Assembly: GCF_000426705.1 (NCBI RefSeq)
Contig: NZ_KE384558.1
Span: 225,521-289,520 of the forward strand
Reading direction: 5' to 3'
From: Spirochaeta cellobiosiphila DSM 17781
Lineage (GTDB): Bacteria > Spirochaetota > Spirochaetia > DSM-17781
DNA: 64,000 nucleotides
Under the pieces are notes generated by a model. It ran no database searches, was not told the DNA's origin, and saw only the letters and a program-made list of their open reading frames with translations. How positions within the stretch are numbered: position 1 is the first letter of the stretch; each line of letters opens with the position of its first letter. A program made the translations under genes and the position numbers. Shown piece after piece: positions 19,376 to 28,882 of this stretch.

Positions 19376-20587
19376 ATGAGTGCATTAAATGAATGGGGGA
19401 TGGAAGAGTCCATGAGGTGGTACGGCCCTCTTGATAAAGTGTCTCTTAATGATATCAGACAGTCAGGAGCCAGTGCTGTCATCACTTCTTTGCATCACAT
19501 CCCCTACGGTGAAGCTTGGCCTCTGGAAGATATCATTGTCCGCAAAAAGCTTATAGAAGAAGCTGGACTTAGATGGGCTGCTGTAGAATCAGTCCCGGTT
19601 CATGAAGACATTAAAACTCGAACGGGACGATATCAGGAATATATTGAAAACTACAAAATCAGTTTAATCAACCTTGGTAAAGCTGGAATTGATACGGTTA
19701 TCTACAACTTCATGCCCGTATTGGATTGGGTTAGAACAGATATAAGTTACAAATTGGCTGATGGTTCGGAATGTCTCTTCTATGATCCTGTTCATTTTGC
19801 GGCGTTCGACATGTTTATACTGGAGCGGCCAGGAGCTGATAAAGACTATACAGAAGATCAAATCAAAAGAGCAAAAATCTTTTATGATAGTCTATCATCA
19901 GAAGAAAAAAAAGAATTTACTCAAACCATCATTGATGTTTTTCCTGGGACAAAATTAGGATTGTCGATTGATGATATTAAAAATATGCTGTCCAAGTATG
20001 CCAACATTGATACGGATCAGCTAAAAGCACATTATAAAAGCTTTTTGGAAGAGATCATTCCCGTAGCAGCTCGTGTTGGCATTAGAATGGCCGTTCACCC
20101 TGATGATCCACCATGGAATATCATGGGGCTGCCCCGTATTGTCTCTTGTTCCCAGGACATTGAAGACCTATTGGCTATGGTTGATGATCCTTCTAATGGA
20201 TTATGTTTCTGTACCGGATCCTATAGCCCACGCTCAGATAATGATTTACCCCGGATGATAGAGCAATATGGAAACCGAATTAACTGTGTTCACCTAAGGA
20301 GTACCCAGCGAAACAGTGATGGAAGCTTTTATGAAGCCAATCATTTGGAAGGGTCAGTGGATATGTATCAGGTTATAACCCAATTATTAAAAGAACAGGC
20401 CAGAAGGAAATCAGAAGGCCGTCCAGATTGGCGATTCACCTTTCGTCCAGACCATGGACATACCATTATCGATGATTTGAAGAAAGAGGTACCTGATAAT
20501 CCTGGATATACTCTCATAGGGCGACTGAAAGGTTTAGCTGAGATCCGGGGATTGGAATTGGGAATTATCAAAGGGCTGTGGGCCTAA
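19376..20587 (+). CDS. uxuA: Mannonate dehydratase UxuA
   Basis: Converts D-mannonate to 2-keto-3-deoxygluconate in glucuronate breakdown. 403 residues, close to the family's usual 394. Diagnostic sequences are WYGPLDKVSLNDIRQSGASA, the ITSLHHIPYGEAW segment, and the metal/substrate region AVHPDDPPWNIMGLPRIVS, followed by SRF-like RSTQRN and FRPDHGH near the end. Start ATG follows AGGAG. No uxuB or other hexuronate gene is adjacent, so the rest of the pathway must be elsewhere. Confidence 0.95.
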   Translation: MSALNEWGMEESMRWYGPLDKVSLNDIRQSGASAVITSLHHIPYGEAWPLEDIIVRKKLIEEAGLRWAAVESVPVHEDIKTRTGRYQEYIENYKISLINLGKAGIDTVIYNFMPVLDWVRTDISYKLADGSECLFYDPVHFAAFDMFILERPGADKDYTEDQIKRAKIFYDSLSSEEKKEFTQTIIDVFPGTKLGLSIDDIKNMLSKYANIDTDQLKAHYKSFLEEIIPVAARVGIRMAVHPDDPPWNIMGLPRIVSCSQDIEDLLAMVDDPSNGLCFCTGSYSPRSDNDLPRMIEQYGNRINCVHLRSTQRNSDGSFYEANHLEGSVDMYQVITQLLKEQARRKSEGRPDWRFTFRPDHGHTIIDDLKKEVPDNPGYTLIGRLKGLAEIRGLELGIIKGLWA

Positions 20588-20685
20588 GTATTGAGATAGC
20601 TAATCTTCCCATAACAAAAATGTTAATCTTTTTGCATAAGGGAAGTACTATTTATTTCTAATCCTTTTTGATATTCTCCTGTTGT

Positions 20686-21531
20686 ATGAAATATTTCAAT
20701 ATCTTTTGGAAAGGGATGGTCATTGGTATTGCCAATATCATTCCTGGAGTATCCGGTGGAACAATGGCTTTTATCTTTGGTCTCTTTGATCAATTAACAG
20801 AAGCTTTAGGTAATTGGGCAACAGACAAAGAAAAAAGACTATCCTATACGATCTTTCTCTTTGTTTTAGGTTGTGGAGCTATTATTGGTATATTGGTCTT
20901 TGCCAGAATTTTCAGAATCCTCTTAGGTTCTGATGTCCTCAGTCAGCCTACGTATCTCTTTTTTGCTGGTTTGATTGGCGGATCCTTACCCTTTTTAATT
21001 ACAAGTATGGAAGATAAAAAGCCCAATATTAAAAGGATACTTTTATTTCTATTGGCTGCATTTTTAGTCATTCTCACGACAGTTCTTAAATCTAATAGTG
21101 TGGATATGACTGCAGGACCTATTGTGATAACTCCTCTTTATGGTCTCTGGCTCATTTTCTGTGGATTCCTTGCTGCTGGATCTATGATCATTCCAGGCTT
21201 TTCCGGTTCCGCTCTTCTTGTCAGTCTAGGTGAATACAATAATATTCTAATGTTCGTTGATGAGCGAATGCTTGTCCCTGTGGCCCTTGTTGGTGTAGGC
21301 GCCATTGGAGGCATCCTTATTGTTGCGCGAATAATCGATATTGCTTTAAAGAAAGCCTTTTCTGGAACAATGTACTTTATCATTGGTTTGGTCATAGCTT
21401 CTTTTTATGCTCTCGGAGTAGAAGTCGCTCATCAGTTCAATGCTAATGTTTATGTAATTCTAACATCTCTTATTACTTTTATATTAGGAATAGCTGTAGC
21501 TTACGGTTTCAGTAAAATATCAAAGGAATAG
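20686..21531 (+). CDS. DUF368 (PopT-type) membrane protein
   Basis: Polytopic membrane protein of about 281 residues with two copies of the family's glycine-rich motif: IANIIPGVSGGTMAFIFG near the N-terminus and MIIPGFSGSALLVSLG in the middle. DUF368 proteins have been shown to recycle undecaprenyl phosphate across the inner membrane for wall and glycan synthesis. The frame opens at TTG 20668; ATG 20686 gives the usual N-terminus (MKYFNIFWKGM). No ribosome site is evident for either. The glycosyltransferase two genes on fits a lipid-carrier context (inference). Confidence 0.85.
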   Translation: MKYFNIFWKGMVIGIANIIPGVSGGTMAFIFGLFDQLTEALGNWATDKEKRLSYTIFLFVLGCGAIIGILVFARIFRILLGSDVLSQPTYLFFAGLIGGSLPFLITSMEDKKPNIKRILLFLLAAFLVILTTVLKSNSVDMTAGPIVITPLYGLWLIFCGFLAAGSMIIPGFSGSALLVSLGEYNNILMFVDERMLVPVALVGVGAIGGILIVARIIDIALKKAFSGTMYFIIGLVIASFYALGVEVAHQFNANVYVILTSLITFILGIAVAYGFSKISKE

Positions 21532-21534
21532 TTC

Positions 21535-22383
21535 TTGAAGGGTGAGCTTATTGCCATGGGCTTAGGGATCCTTGGGTCCCTAGCTGTGCATTTGGCTAAG
21601 GGAATGCAGAAACATGTGTTTATTCTGCATCGCCAAGGCAAATCAAAAAAACTACTAACCTTTCTATATTCTATTAGTTTTATTTTTAATAATGCCTTTG
21701 GTTTCTTTATGATCCCTGCCACTAAATTTGCCCCCCCTTCTTATTTTTCCTCAATGTTTGCCGTTGGTTTACTGGGCTTGATGTTCTATAGTCATTTCTT
21801 GCTGAAGGAAAAAGTATCCAAAATAGAAGTATTGGGTGTTTTGATATTGATTATGGGGACTTTAATTCTTGGTGTTGATAATGTTTTAAGAGAGGCCCCT
21901 TCCTTCCATCTTCTTCAAAAGAGAGGTTTTCTTGTTAGTGCCTATGGGGGAACGCTTTTACTATTGTTTTTTGTTTTATTAACAAAATCCAGTCATCATC
22001 TATTGGTCAAATCTTTATTCTTTGGAGCCTTTAGTGGTTTTCTTAATGGATTAGACCCTCTTATGAAAGCCCTTGGTCAGATATCTGTCCATGGTATGAC
22101 CTATCTGCCTCAACATAAATGGGGTTGGGTTATCTTCGGGACCAGTTTTTTCTTTGGTACAGGTTCCTTCTTGATGACCCAGTACTCTTTTAAGAAAAGA
22201 ATACCTGCCTCTCTTGTTATTCCTGTACATAATGCTTTTTTCATTTTTACTCCCTTACTTTTACAGATTTTTTGGCTTCCGGGCTTCTTTTTTTCTGGAC
22301 TTTCTCTGTTGGGAGTAGGATGTATTATAGGGGGATTAGGAGTCATGAATTGGCGGGCTAATCAAAAAAAAAGAATTTCTTAA
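21535..22383 (+). CDS. DMT/EamA-like membrane transporter
   Basis: 282 residues with about nine to ten hydrophobic helices in the pattern of the drug/metabolite transporter superfamily, including LLKEKVSKIEVLGVLILIMG, the typical end of the first half. The TTG start at 21535 has AAGGAA six bases upstream; ATG 21556 is an alternative. Only three bases separate it from the DUF368 gene, so they are co-transcribed. The substrate cannot be told from sequence. Confidence 0.72.
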   Translation: MKGELIAMGLGILGSLAVHLAKGMQKHVFILHRQGKSKKLLTFLYSISFIFNNAFGFFMIPATKFAPPSYFSSMFAVGLLGLMFYSHFLLKEKVSKIEVLGVLILIMGTLILGVDNVLREAPSFHLLQKRGFLVSAYGGTLLLLFFVLLTKSSHHLLVKSLFFGAFSGFLNGLDPLMKALGQISVHGMTYLPQHKWGWVIFGTSFFFGTGSFLMTQYSFKKRIPASLVIPVHNAFFIFTPLLLQIFWLPGFFFSGLSLLGVGCIIGGLGVMNWRANQKKRIS

Positions 22384-22435
22384 TAGTAATCTAACGTATG
22401 AATCATAGTTTTAATATTGTAAAGTGAGGTGTAGT

Positions 22436-23494
22436 ATGCGAGTTGGAATATCAATGAGTGGTGAAGGTCGTGGACATGTGTCACGGGTTATCGCATTAAG
22501 CTATTTTCTTCGGGAAGAACATGAATTATTCTATTGGTGTCCTCCCTCTGTAGAGCCTGTCTTAAGAGAGAACTTCCCTGATGCAGAGATTCGTTCCATT
22601 CCTTATATCCATTTTGTTAAAGAAAACCATCAAATCAACTATCATAAAACAGTCTTCTCAAATCTGGAAAATATAACATCACTACCTTCTGTCATCAAAA
22701 CCATGGAAACCCAATTAGAAAATCTTAAGATAGATGCCGTTCTTTGTGACTTTGAACCATATCTTGTCTATGCTGCTAATGGTTTGAACATACCTGTCTT
22801 ACTTCTTAATCATCAGGGAGTTCTGTTCCGTGCCGGATTAAATGATCACAATTGGGATGCTGTTGTTGCAAGATTTATATCAGAGCGATTAATGCCCAGA
22901 GCCGATCGATTTCTTACTTGTAGCTTTTTCCATGGTGATATTGGTCCCATCATCCGTAAAACCATATTGGATCTGGAACCGAAAGTAGGTGATTATTACA
23001 TAGTCTATACAAAGAAGACCTTTAAAGACTCTATTACTAAAGCTTTGGAAAAGCACAAGGATAAGAAGTTCAAATTCTTTCCTAATAAGGAAGAAAACTT
23101 TGAAGAAGCCCTTGCTGGTGCCAAAGGAGTCATCGCTCCCGCTGGCCATCAGATGATCTGCGAAGCTCTCCATTTGGATAAACCAATTCTAACCTTTCCA
23201 GAGAAAGGACAATACGAGCAAAGACTTAATGCGGAATATTTAGAAAAATCCGGTAGAGGAATGTACGGTCATATGGAAACGGTTCAATGGGATGTCGATA
23301 GGTTCTTAAATAATATAGAACAGTTCCCCAGGGAACCTCTTGATAATTCTATTCCCTTTAAATTCAAGAATGACACAGAGAATGCCGTTGCTCTGGTTAA
23401 TAAGTTTCTGGAAGATTTCTCAGGTCATGAATTACCAACCTTCAATCCTTTAGATAGATGGAACTTTGATAAGGAGTTTTTCCTGGTCAGTTAA
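22436..23494 (+). CDS. MurG-like (MJ1255-type) glycosyltransferase
   Basis: GT-B fold glycosyltransferase of 352 residues. The N-terminal nucleotide-fold loop is GISMSGEGRGHVSRVIAL, and the C-terminal donor-binding half has PAGHQMICEALHLDKPILTF followed by QYEQRLNAEYLEKSG, as in family-28-like enzymes. No signal peptide; cytoplasmic or membrane-associated. ATG 22436 is chosen over GTG 22424 because GTGAGG lies seven bases upstream. Following a DUF368 lipid-carrier transporter, it may act in glycolipid or envelope glycan synthesis, but acceptor and donor are unknown. Confidence 0.8.
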   Translation: MRVGISMSGEGRGHVSRVIALSYFLREEHELFYWCPPSVEPVLRENFPDAEIRSIPYIHFVKENHQINYHKTVFSNLENITSLPSVIKTMETQLENLKIDAVLCDFEPYLVYAANGLNIPVLLLNHQGVLFRAGLNDHNWDAVVARFISERLMPRADRFLTCSFFHGDIGPIIRKTILDLEPKVGDYYIVYTKKTFKDSITKALEKHKDKKFKFFPNKEENFEEALAGAKGVIAPAGHQMICEALHLDKPILTFPEKGQYEQRLNAEYLEKSGRGMYGHMETVQWDVDRFLNNIEQFPREPLDNSIPFKFKNDTENAVALVNKFLEDFSGHELPTFNPLDRWNFDKEFFLVS

Positions 23495-23533
23495 TACTTG
23501 ATTTCATCGCCATTTATGGCTAACATCAAGCAC

Positions 23534-23812
23534 ATGAGTAATAATATATTTGAAGGTAAGGAAATACAGTTTCCTGTTATATATGATCTTAAGGTCGTAC
23601 TCGATACTAAGCGTACAGAAGATGAGAATAAGCGTAACATAGAGGCGGCCTTATCACAAACAGGCCTGTCTTATCAGGAATTTTCAACAAAAGTGTCTTC
23701 TAAAGGTTCCTATGTCAGTTATTCTGTAAGCCTTTTGGTTCCTACAAAAGATAAATTTGAAGAGCTATACAATCGAGTTCATCTTTTGCCGGGAATAAAA
23801 TACGCTCTGTAA
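23534..23812 (+). CDS. DUF493 (YbeD-like) small protein
   Basis: About 92 residues with the DUF493 pattern: IQFPVIYDLKVVLDT near the start, a ferredoxin-like alpha-beta repeat, and SSKGSYVSYSVSLLV in the middle. In other bacteria the family lies near lipoyl or ATP-using genes, and its role is not settled. The frame is open from TTG 23498; ATG 23534 gives the usual short N-terminus, but no start has a clear ribosome site. Confidence 0.7.
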   Translation: MSNNIFEGKEIQFPVIYDLKVVLDTKRTEDENKRNIEAALSQTGLSYQEFSTKVSSKGSYVSYSVSLLVPTKDKFEELYNRVHLLPGIKYAL

Positions 23813-23890
23813 GTTTATATTTATGTGTTATAGTAATTATTAATAAAACCAATAAAGAGAAATAGTATAAAAGGACAATCAGAATAAGTA

Positions 23891-24940
23891 ATGCGGTCAG
23901 AATATCTTCCTTTTTTAAGAAATATATCGGAAAAGCTACTAAAGCAGCAGGATTGGAAAAAAGTAATTGCCTATGGAATCAGTACAATAGGCAGAATAAT
24001 GAACTGGGATGAAGTGATTATCGCCCGTTCTATACCTAATCAAGAAGAACTAACCCTTCAGGAACGTGAACATTGGGTAAGAGAGGGGATGGACCTTTCT
24101 CAAAAGACCAGTTCCTTAGTAGATGATTTTGCTCTCAATAAAGTTCCTTCAGAGTTAGTGGATGCTCTCAAAAGTTATGAAAGCTACAGAAGTAAAGATT
24201 CCCCCTGGGTTCAATCTAGACAGCTGAGAAGTATTGTTGTTCTTCCTATCGTCAGGGGCAATCTCTTATGGGGCGCCCTTCTTCTCATTAACCATGAAGA
24301 AAGGGAAGAATTAACTTCTGAGGATTATGATTTTCTCTGGTCCTTTAGTGGAATCATCTCTTCCCGCTTGGGTGAACTTGATGTCCATAGTCAGTTAACA
24401 GGAGGACATAATGATATTGAGTCTAACATTGATATGTTCTTCAGCCAGTTGACTCATGATCTTAAGACTCCTCTCAATGGAATACTAGGTTATACCCAGG
24501 TATTGCTCCGAAAGGGGGGAGTCGACGAATTTACCATTAATTGTTTAAACCTTATCGATAAGAGCGGACAAAGCCTCCTGAGTATGATTGATAATATACT
24601 GGCCATAACAAGAGGGGATAGTGTTGATTCGGTAAAACGTAATAAACCAAAAAACAGAATAGAAGGTCTTAGCTCTCATCGGGAACAGCAAATCCTTAAT
24701 CAAACGACAAAAAACACAGCCAACAGTGGCAAACTACACTATTCCATTCCTGATAAGGAGACCTTACTACAACTAAAGGAAGTCGCCTATTCGGGAGACT
24801 GGAAAGCATTAGGAACCCAATTGGATCAATTAGATAAAGAGTTCGAAACTTTCAAGGGGGAGGCAAAGGCTCTTGTTGTTGGATTTCATGTTGAAGGATT
24901 TAAGGCTTTTATTAACCAGCTGATCAAGAGGGCTTCCTGA
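23891..24940 (+). CDS. GAF-HisKA protein without an ATPase domain
   Basis: 349 residues. Residues 10-165 look like a GAF sensor domain (VVLPIVRGNLLWGALLLIN). A histidine-kinase dimerisation helix follows with the phospho-acceptor H189 in LTHDLKTPLNGILGYTQVLL. The catalytic HATPase_c domain with N, G1 and G2 boxes that should follow is missing. Instead there is a polar linker and a C-terminal helical module starting PDKETLLQLKEVAYSGDWKA, of a type seen at the ends of hybrid kinases. It cannot autophosphorylate alone; it may be a phosphotransfer or docking protein, or a degenerate kinase. Its last 17 bases overlap the convergent oxidoreductase gene. Confidence 0.72.
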   Translation: MRSEYLPFLRNISEKLLKQQDWKKVIAYGISTIGRIMNWDEVIIARSIPNQEELTLQEREHWVREGMDLSQKTSSLVDDFALNKVPSELVDALKSYESYRSKDSPWVQSRQLRSIVVLPIVRGNLLWGALLLINHEEREELTSEDYDFLWSFSGIISSRLGELDVHSQLTGGHNDIESNIDMFFSQLTHDLKTPLNGILGYTQVLLRKGGVDEFTINCLNLIDKSGQSLLSMIDNILAITRGDSVDSVKRNKPKNRIEGLSSHREQQILNQTTKNTANSGKLHYSIPDKETLLQLKEVAYSGDWKALGTQLDQLDKEFETFKGEAKALVVGFHVEGFKAFINQLIKRAS

Positions 24941-26069
24941 ACTTATAAATATCATTCTGATTATAGAGATAATTAAGAATCCTGATTCCTGTCCTATGGG
25001 CTCCTTGTATATTGAGAGCACTTGTTCCAATCTCAAGCTCAGATAAGGGCCCTGTTAAGTATAAGCCAGTCATCCAACGGGCATACTTGTCAGGAATAGG
25101 ATATCCATCAGGAGCTGTAGGAAGCTTATGTTTCTCTGCAAAGGGCTGTAACCAGGATTGTCCTGGAACCTTTTTTTCGAATCCTGTAGAAAGAATAACC
25201 TGATCAAAGGATTGGAGTTCTTTATAGTTAGACCCATTGATTTCACATAGTTCTAATTGAACTTGTCCATCCTGGATACATTGATTTACTTCTTGAAATA
25301 TATCCCAGGGGAGAGTCCCTGGATAACGATATTTCTTAAGCCACTGTCTACGTTCCGTATAACTATCCAATTTTTGATAATCTTCCATCAATTTGGGACC
25401 AACAAGAGCAGGATCACCGTCAAACTTCCTCTCCTTTAAAGGGGTCGGATTATAAAGGGTCACTTGTTTATGGGGGGCTAATTTTATAGCCAGCTGACAG
25501 CCGCTGATCCCTCCACCTATAATGGCCACTTTATTTTTATCGGCAAGGGAAAAGGAAGATCCGAACAGGTGAGTAATATTGTCCAGTTTTTCAGCCCAAT
25601 GAGGAATGGAGGGCGTATGGGATATTCCCATTGCGAGGATGACATTTTTAGAATAATAAGAATTATTATTCAGACTATGAAGATAAAAAAATTCTCCGTC
25701 ATGATCTAAAAAGGTAATCTCATCTTGCAAAAAATGATCCTGTAATTGATATTCACTAATAATATGTTCACAATGGTCATTGAATAAGGAAAGACTAGGG
25801 CGGTTGTAAGGTTCGATAAACTCGTCAGAACGTCCCTTTTTCTTGGCATAGCAGGATAAATCTGTATAAGATTCTGATAGACTATGACTACCGGGACTTC
25901 TTAGAAACTTCATTCCTGTACGAGACGTAAAATCATTCCATACAGACAATAAGCTGTCATGAGGATCAATAATAAGCAGGCTGTCATGAGGACGGTATTT
26001 CCTTAATAGACCTCCTAGATAGCTTCCATGCATACCAGCACCAACGATAATCCAATCCCATTGTTTCAT
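24924..26069 (-). CDS. FAD-dependent oxidoreductase, flavin monooxygenase-like
   Basis: 381 residues with two Rossmann motifs: IIVGAGMHGSYLGG at residue 8 (FAD) and VAIIGGGISGCQLA near 180 (NAD(P)). The layout and the VILATGF-like sequence QVILSTGFEKKVPG resemble flavin N-monooxygenases and related FAD/NAD(P)-binding proteins. Substrate unknown. There is no ribosome site ahead of the ATG; a good promoter -10 ends only six bases upstream, so the mRNA is probably leaderless. It is divergent from the rnf operon. Confidence 0.72.
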   Translation of the reverse strand: MKQWDWIIVGAGMHGSYLGGLLRKYRPHDSLLIIDPHDSLLSVWNDFTSRTGMKFLRSPGSHSLSESYTDLSCYAKKKGRSDEFIEPYNRPSLSLFNDHCEHIISEYQLQDHFLQDEITFLDHDGEFFYLHSLNNNSYYSKNVILAMGISHTPSIPHWAEKLDNITHLFGSSFSLADKNKVAIIGGGISGCQLAIKLAPHKQVTLYNPTPLKERKFDGDPALVGPKLMEDYQKLDSYTERRQWLKKYRYPGTLPWDIFQEVNQCIQDGQVQLELCEINGSNYKELQSFDQVILSTGFEKKVPGQSWLQPFAEKHKLPTAPDGYPIPDKYARWMTGLYLTGPLSELEIGTSALNIQGAHRTGIRILNYLYNQNDIYKFRKPS

Positions 26070-26075
26070 GTCTAG

Positions 26076-26104
26076 AATATAGCAAAAATGCCCATTATGG
26101 GCAA
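26076..26104 (-). promoter_or_regulatory. Promoter with overlapping palindrome, FAD oxidoreductase gene
   Basis: On the minus strand TTGCCC and TATATT are separated by exactly 17 bases, and the TATATT ends six bases before the start codon. A 15-bp dyad (TGCCCATTATGGGCA, 26089-26103) covers the -35 end and spacer, where a repressor would block polymerase. Both elements are seen directly; operator function is inferred. Confidence 0.6.
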
Positions 26105-26192
26105 TAAGAATGGCTGTTTTTTTATAGATATAAAATTATATAATATAAGGTTTTATCCTGTTGAGACCTGGTATCATTTTATTGTTTTTTCT

Positions 26193-26221
26193 TTATGAAA
26201 ATTATTAACCAGTGATATAAT
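26193..26221 (+). promoter_or_regulatory. Promoter of the rseC-rnf operon
   Basis: A perfect -10 box TATAAT at 26216-26221 is extended by TG at the usual position. A weak -35 (TTATGA) lies 17 bases upstream. This is the only plausible promoter before the seven co-directional genes. Confidence 0.6.
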
Positions 26222-26252
26222 CTGACCGTTCAAATCAGGTGTGGAGGTATCA

Positions 26253-26675
26253 ATGTCTGAGGAAGTTCTGTCTCATACAGGAATAATTAAAGATATAAAA
26301 AGTGAAGATAATCATAAAAAGGCTACCGTTGAAGTTCCCGTATCAAGCGCCTGTGCCCATTGTAAAGTAAGCGGCTCCTGTTCTTCAAGTTCTACATCAC
26401 AGAGGGTTTTAGAGACAATCTTGATGTCAGAGGCGAATGTAGGTGACAGAGTTCGTGTTGAAATGGCACAAAAATTAAGCTGGATGGCTCTTCTTTACAG
26501 CTTTGCTATCCCCTTGATTTTGATATTTGGAACATTTTTTGGATTACTGGAAGTGACCACTGAAATAGTGGCGGCAGCAGGATGTTTATTCATTCTTCTT
26601 CCCTACTATGGCCTTCTACGTATTCTGAAAGGGAAGTTTGAAAAAACCTTTCTCTTTCAAGCTTATAAGCTGTAA
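26253..26675 (+). CDS. rseC: RseC/MucC-family membrane protein
   Basis: Small integral membrane protein of 140 residues with the cysteine cluster ACAHCKVSGSC near residue 35 and two membrane helices (WMALLYSFAIPLILIFGTFF and the next). The RseC family helps to reduce SoxR together with the Rnf complex in E. coli and often neighbours rnf genes. ATG 26253 is preceded by GGAGG. It lies 21 bases before rnfB, first of the operon; it may help assemble or modulate Rnf (family inference). Confidence 0.85.
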   Translation: MSEEVLSHTGIIKDIKSEDNHKKATVEVPVSSACAHCKVSGSCSSSSTSQRVLETILMSEANVGDRVRVEMAQKLSWMALLYSFAIPLILIFGTFFGLLEVTTEIVAAAGCLFILLPYYGLLRILKGKFEKTFLFQAYKL

Positions 26676-26696
26676 TTCTTTTAAATCGAGGTATAT

Positions 26697-27548
26697 GTGA
26701 GTTTAACAATTCTATTTTCTGTAATTACCCTCGGTATACTGGCTATTTTATTCGCCTCCATTTTATATGGAGCTGCAAAGAAATTTGCAGTAGAAGAGGA
26801 TCCCCGAATTGATGAAGTGACTGAACTTCTCCCCGGGGCTAACTGTGGTGGATGTGGATTTCCAGGTTGTCGCGGGTTTGCTGAGGCCTTAGTAGGTGCT
26901 TCTGAATCAGGAGATCTAGGGACTTTGGCTTGTCCTCCGGGGGGCGCTGATACTATGGCCAAAGTTGGCGAGTATTTCGGTATTGAAACTAAAGCTCCCG
27001 AACCAAAGGTTGCTGTATTGCGATGTGGTGGAAGCTGTGGAAATGCTCCTGCAAAAACTAAATATGAAGGCCCTTCCAGCTGTGCTGTTGCCCATAGCTT
27101 GTTTGCTGGAGAATCGGGATGTCCTTCAGGATGTTTAGGATTAGGAGATTGTGTATCTGCGTGTACATTTGGAGCCCTTTCTATTAATAGTGAAACTGGG
27201 CTACCTGAAGTTAACGAAGAGAAATGTACGGCCTGTGGTGCCTGTGTTACTGACTGTCCACGTAAACTCTTTGAATTACGACCAACCGGCAGAAAAGGTC
27301 GAAGAGTTTGGGTTAACTGTCAGAATGTTGAAAAAGGTGCAGCCAGCCGCAAAAGTTGTACTGTAAGCTGTATTGGCTGTGGTAAGTGTGTTAAAACATG
27401 TCCTGAAAAGATCTCTGCTATCACTTTAGAGAATAATCTAGCCTATATCGATCCTGCAAAATGCATAGCCTGTGGTTTGTGTATTAATGTTTGTCCTACA
27501 GGTGCGATATCAGCGACTTTTGAACCACCCCAAAGGAAGAATGCCTGA
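26697..27548 (+). CDS. rnfB: Rnf complex subunit B, ferredoxin-binding iron-sulfur protein
   Basis: Electron-entry subunit of the ion-pumping ferredoxin:NAD+ oxidoreductase. 283 residues: an N-terminal membrane anchor, an Fe-S domain with [20 protein letters not shown] at about 43-62, then several [4Fe-4S] ferredoxin motifs ([41 protein letters not shown]). Start is GTG with GAGG upstream. The gene order rnfB-C-D-G-E-A places B first. Its stop overlaps the rnfC start (TGATG). Confidence 0.95.
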   Translation: MSLTILFSVITLGILAILFASILYGAAKKFAVEEDPRIDEVTELLPGANCGGCGFPGCRGFAEALVGASESGDLGTLACPPGGADTMAKVGEYFGIETKAPEPKVAVLRCGGSCGNAPAKTKYEGPSSCAVAHSLFAGESGCPSGCLGLGDCVSACTFGALSINSETGLPEVNEEKCTACGACVTDCPRKLFELRPTGRKGRRVWVNCQNVEKGAASRKSCTVSCIGCGKCVKTCPEKISAITLENNLAYIDPAKCIACGLCINVCPTGAISATFEPPQRKNA

Positions 27549-28882
27549 TGAAATTAAGAACATTTAAACTTGGTGGAATTCATCCTCCTGAAAACAAGAT
27601 CACCAAAACTGAGGCTATTCAAGAATTAGAACTTCCCAAAGAAGTACGTATTCTCCTATCCCAGCACATTGGTGCCCCAGCCACTCCTGTTGTCAAGAAA
27701 GGAGACAAGGTTAAAGTAGGTACCCTTATTGGGGCAGGCTCTAGCTTTATTAGTGCCAATATTCATAGTTCTGTATCAGGAACTGTTGTCAAAATCGATG
27801 ATATTTCTGATGTAACAGGATATAAGAGAACAGCAGTAATCATCCAGGTTGAAGGTGATGAATGGGAAGAATCCATTGATAGACGCCCTGATATCCTTAG
27901 GGATATCAAGCTTGAACCACAGGAAATTGTGGAACGTATCAATAAAGCCGGTATTGTTGGGAAGGGGGGCGCCGCTTTCCCTACTCAAGTAAAATATACT
28001 ATTCCCAAGACAGGACAAACAGTCGATGCCCTTATTATTAATGGTGTTGAGTGTGAGCCTTATCTCACAGCGGATCACCGGGTCATGGTCGAACGAGCAG
28101 AAGAGATCATCGTTGGTATTCGTATTATGATGAAAGCCCTGAACGTAGAACGAGCTTTTGTTGGTATAGAAGCTAATAAAATGGACGCTGTTGAAGTCTT
28201 AAATAAAGCCAGCTCGGAATATGAAAATATCCATATTACTCCTCTAAAGGTACAATATCCTCAAGGGGCAGAAAAGCAATTGATCCAGGCTGTATTGGAT
28301 AGGGAAGTCCCCAGTGGAAAACTTCCTCTCGATGCAGGTTGTGTTGTTAACAATGTAGGTACGGCTCTTGCCATATACGAAGCTGTTCAAAAGAACAAAC
28401 CCTTTATTGATCGCGTGGTAACAACCACTGGTAAAGGTTTAACTAGTCCGGGGAACTTCAAAGTTCGTGTAGGAACCAGTTTTACAGAACTAATCAACAA
28501 AGCAGGAGGTCTTCCTGAGAACAGCGGCAAAGTAATCGCCGGTGGTCCCATGATGGGTAAGGCTGTCACCTCTATTGATATTCCCGTGACCAAAGGAACT
28601 AGTGGCATATTGGTTCTAAACAAAGAGGATTCCCATAGAAAGAAAACCTATACCTGTATCCGATGTGGTAAATGTGTTGGTGTCTGTCCTATGGGATTAC
28701 AACCGTATCTGCTGGAAATGTACAGCCGAAAGGATTCCTTTGATAATGCCGAATCCAATCATGCCCTGGATTGTATTGAGTGTGGATCTTGTCAGTTTAT
28801 CTGTCCCTCTGCACGACCTTTATTGGATTACATTCGTTATGGGAAACAGAATATCTTACGTATTAGAAGAGGCAGGAAATAA
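27548..28882 (+). CDS. rnfC: Rnf complex subunit C, NADH-binding
   Basis: Peripheral subunit with FMN, two [4Fe-4S] clusters and the NAD(H) site. 444 residues: N-terminal HIGAPATPVVKKGD barrel, the nucleotide/FMN region GIVGKGGAAFPTQVK near 138 and INGVECEPYLTADHR, and C-terminal CIRCGKCVGVCPMGLQP and CIECGSCQFICPS. It is complete, with the short C-terminus seen in anaerobes rather than the long repeat tail of some proteobacteria. Overlaps rnfB and rnfD by one base each. Confidence 0.96.
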   Translation: MKLRTFKLGGIHPPENKITKTEAIQELELPKEVRILLSQHIGAPATPVVKKGDKVKVGTLIGAGSSFISANIHSSVSGTVVKIDDISDVTGYKRTAVIIQVEGDEWEESIDRRPDILRDIKLEPQEIVERINKAGIVGKGGAAFPTQVKYTIPKTGQTVDALIINGVECEPYLTADHRVMVERAEEIIVGIRIMMKALNVERAFVGIEANKMDAVEVLNKASSEYENIHITPLKVQYPQGAEKQLIQAVLDREVPSGKLPLDAGCVVNNVGTALAIYEAVQKNKPFIDRVVTTTGKGLTSPGNFKVRVGTSFTELINKAGGLPENSGKVIAGGPMMGKAVTSIDIPVTKGTSGILVLNKEDSHRKKTYTCIRCGKCVGVCPMGLQPYLLEMYSRKDSFDNAESNHALDCIECGSCQFICPSARPLLDYIRYGKQNILRIRRGRK

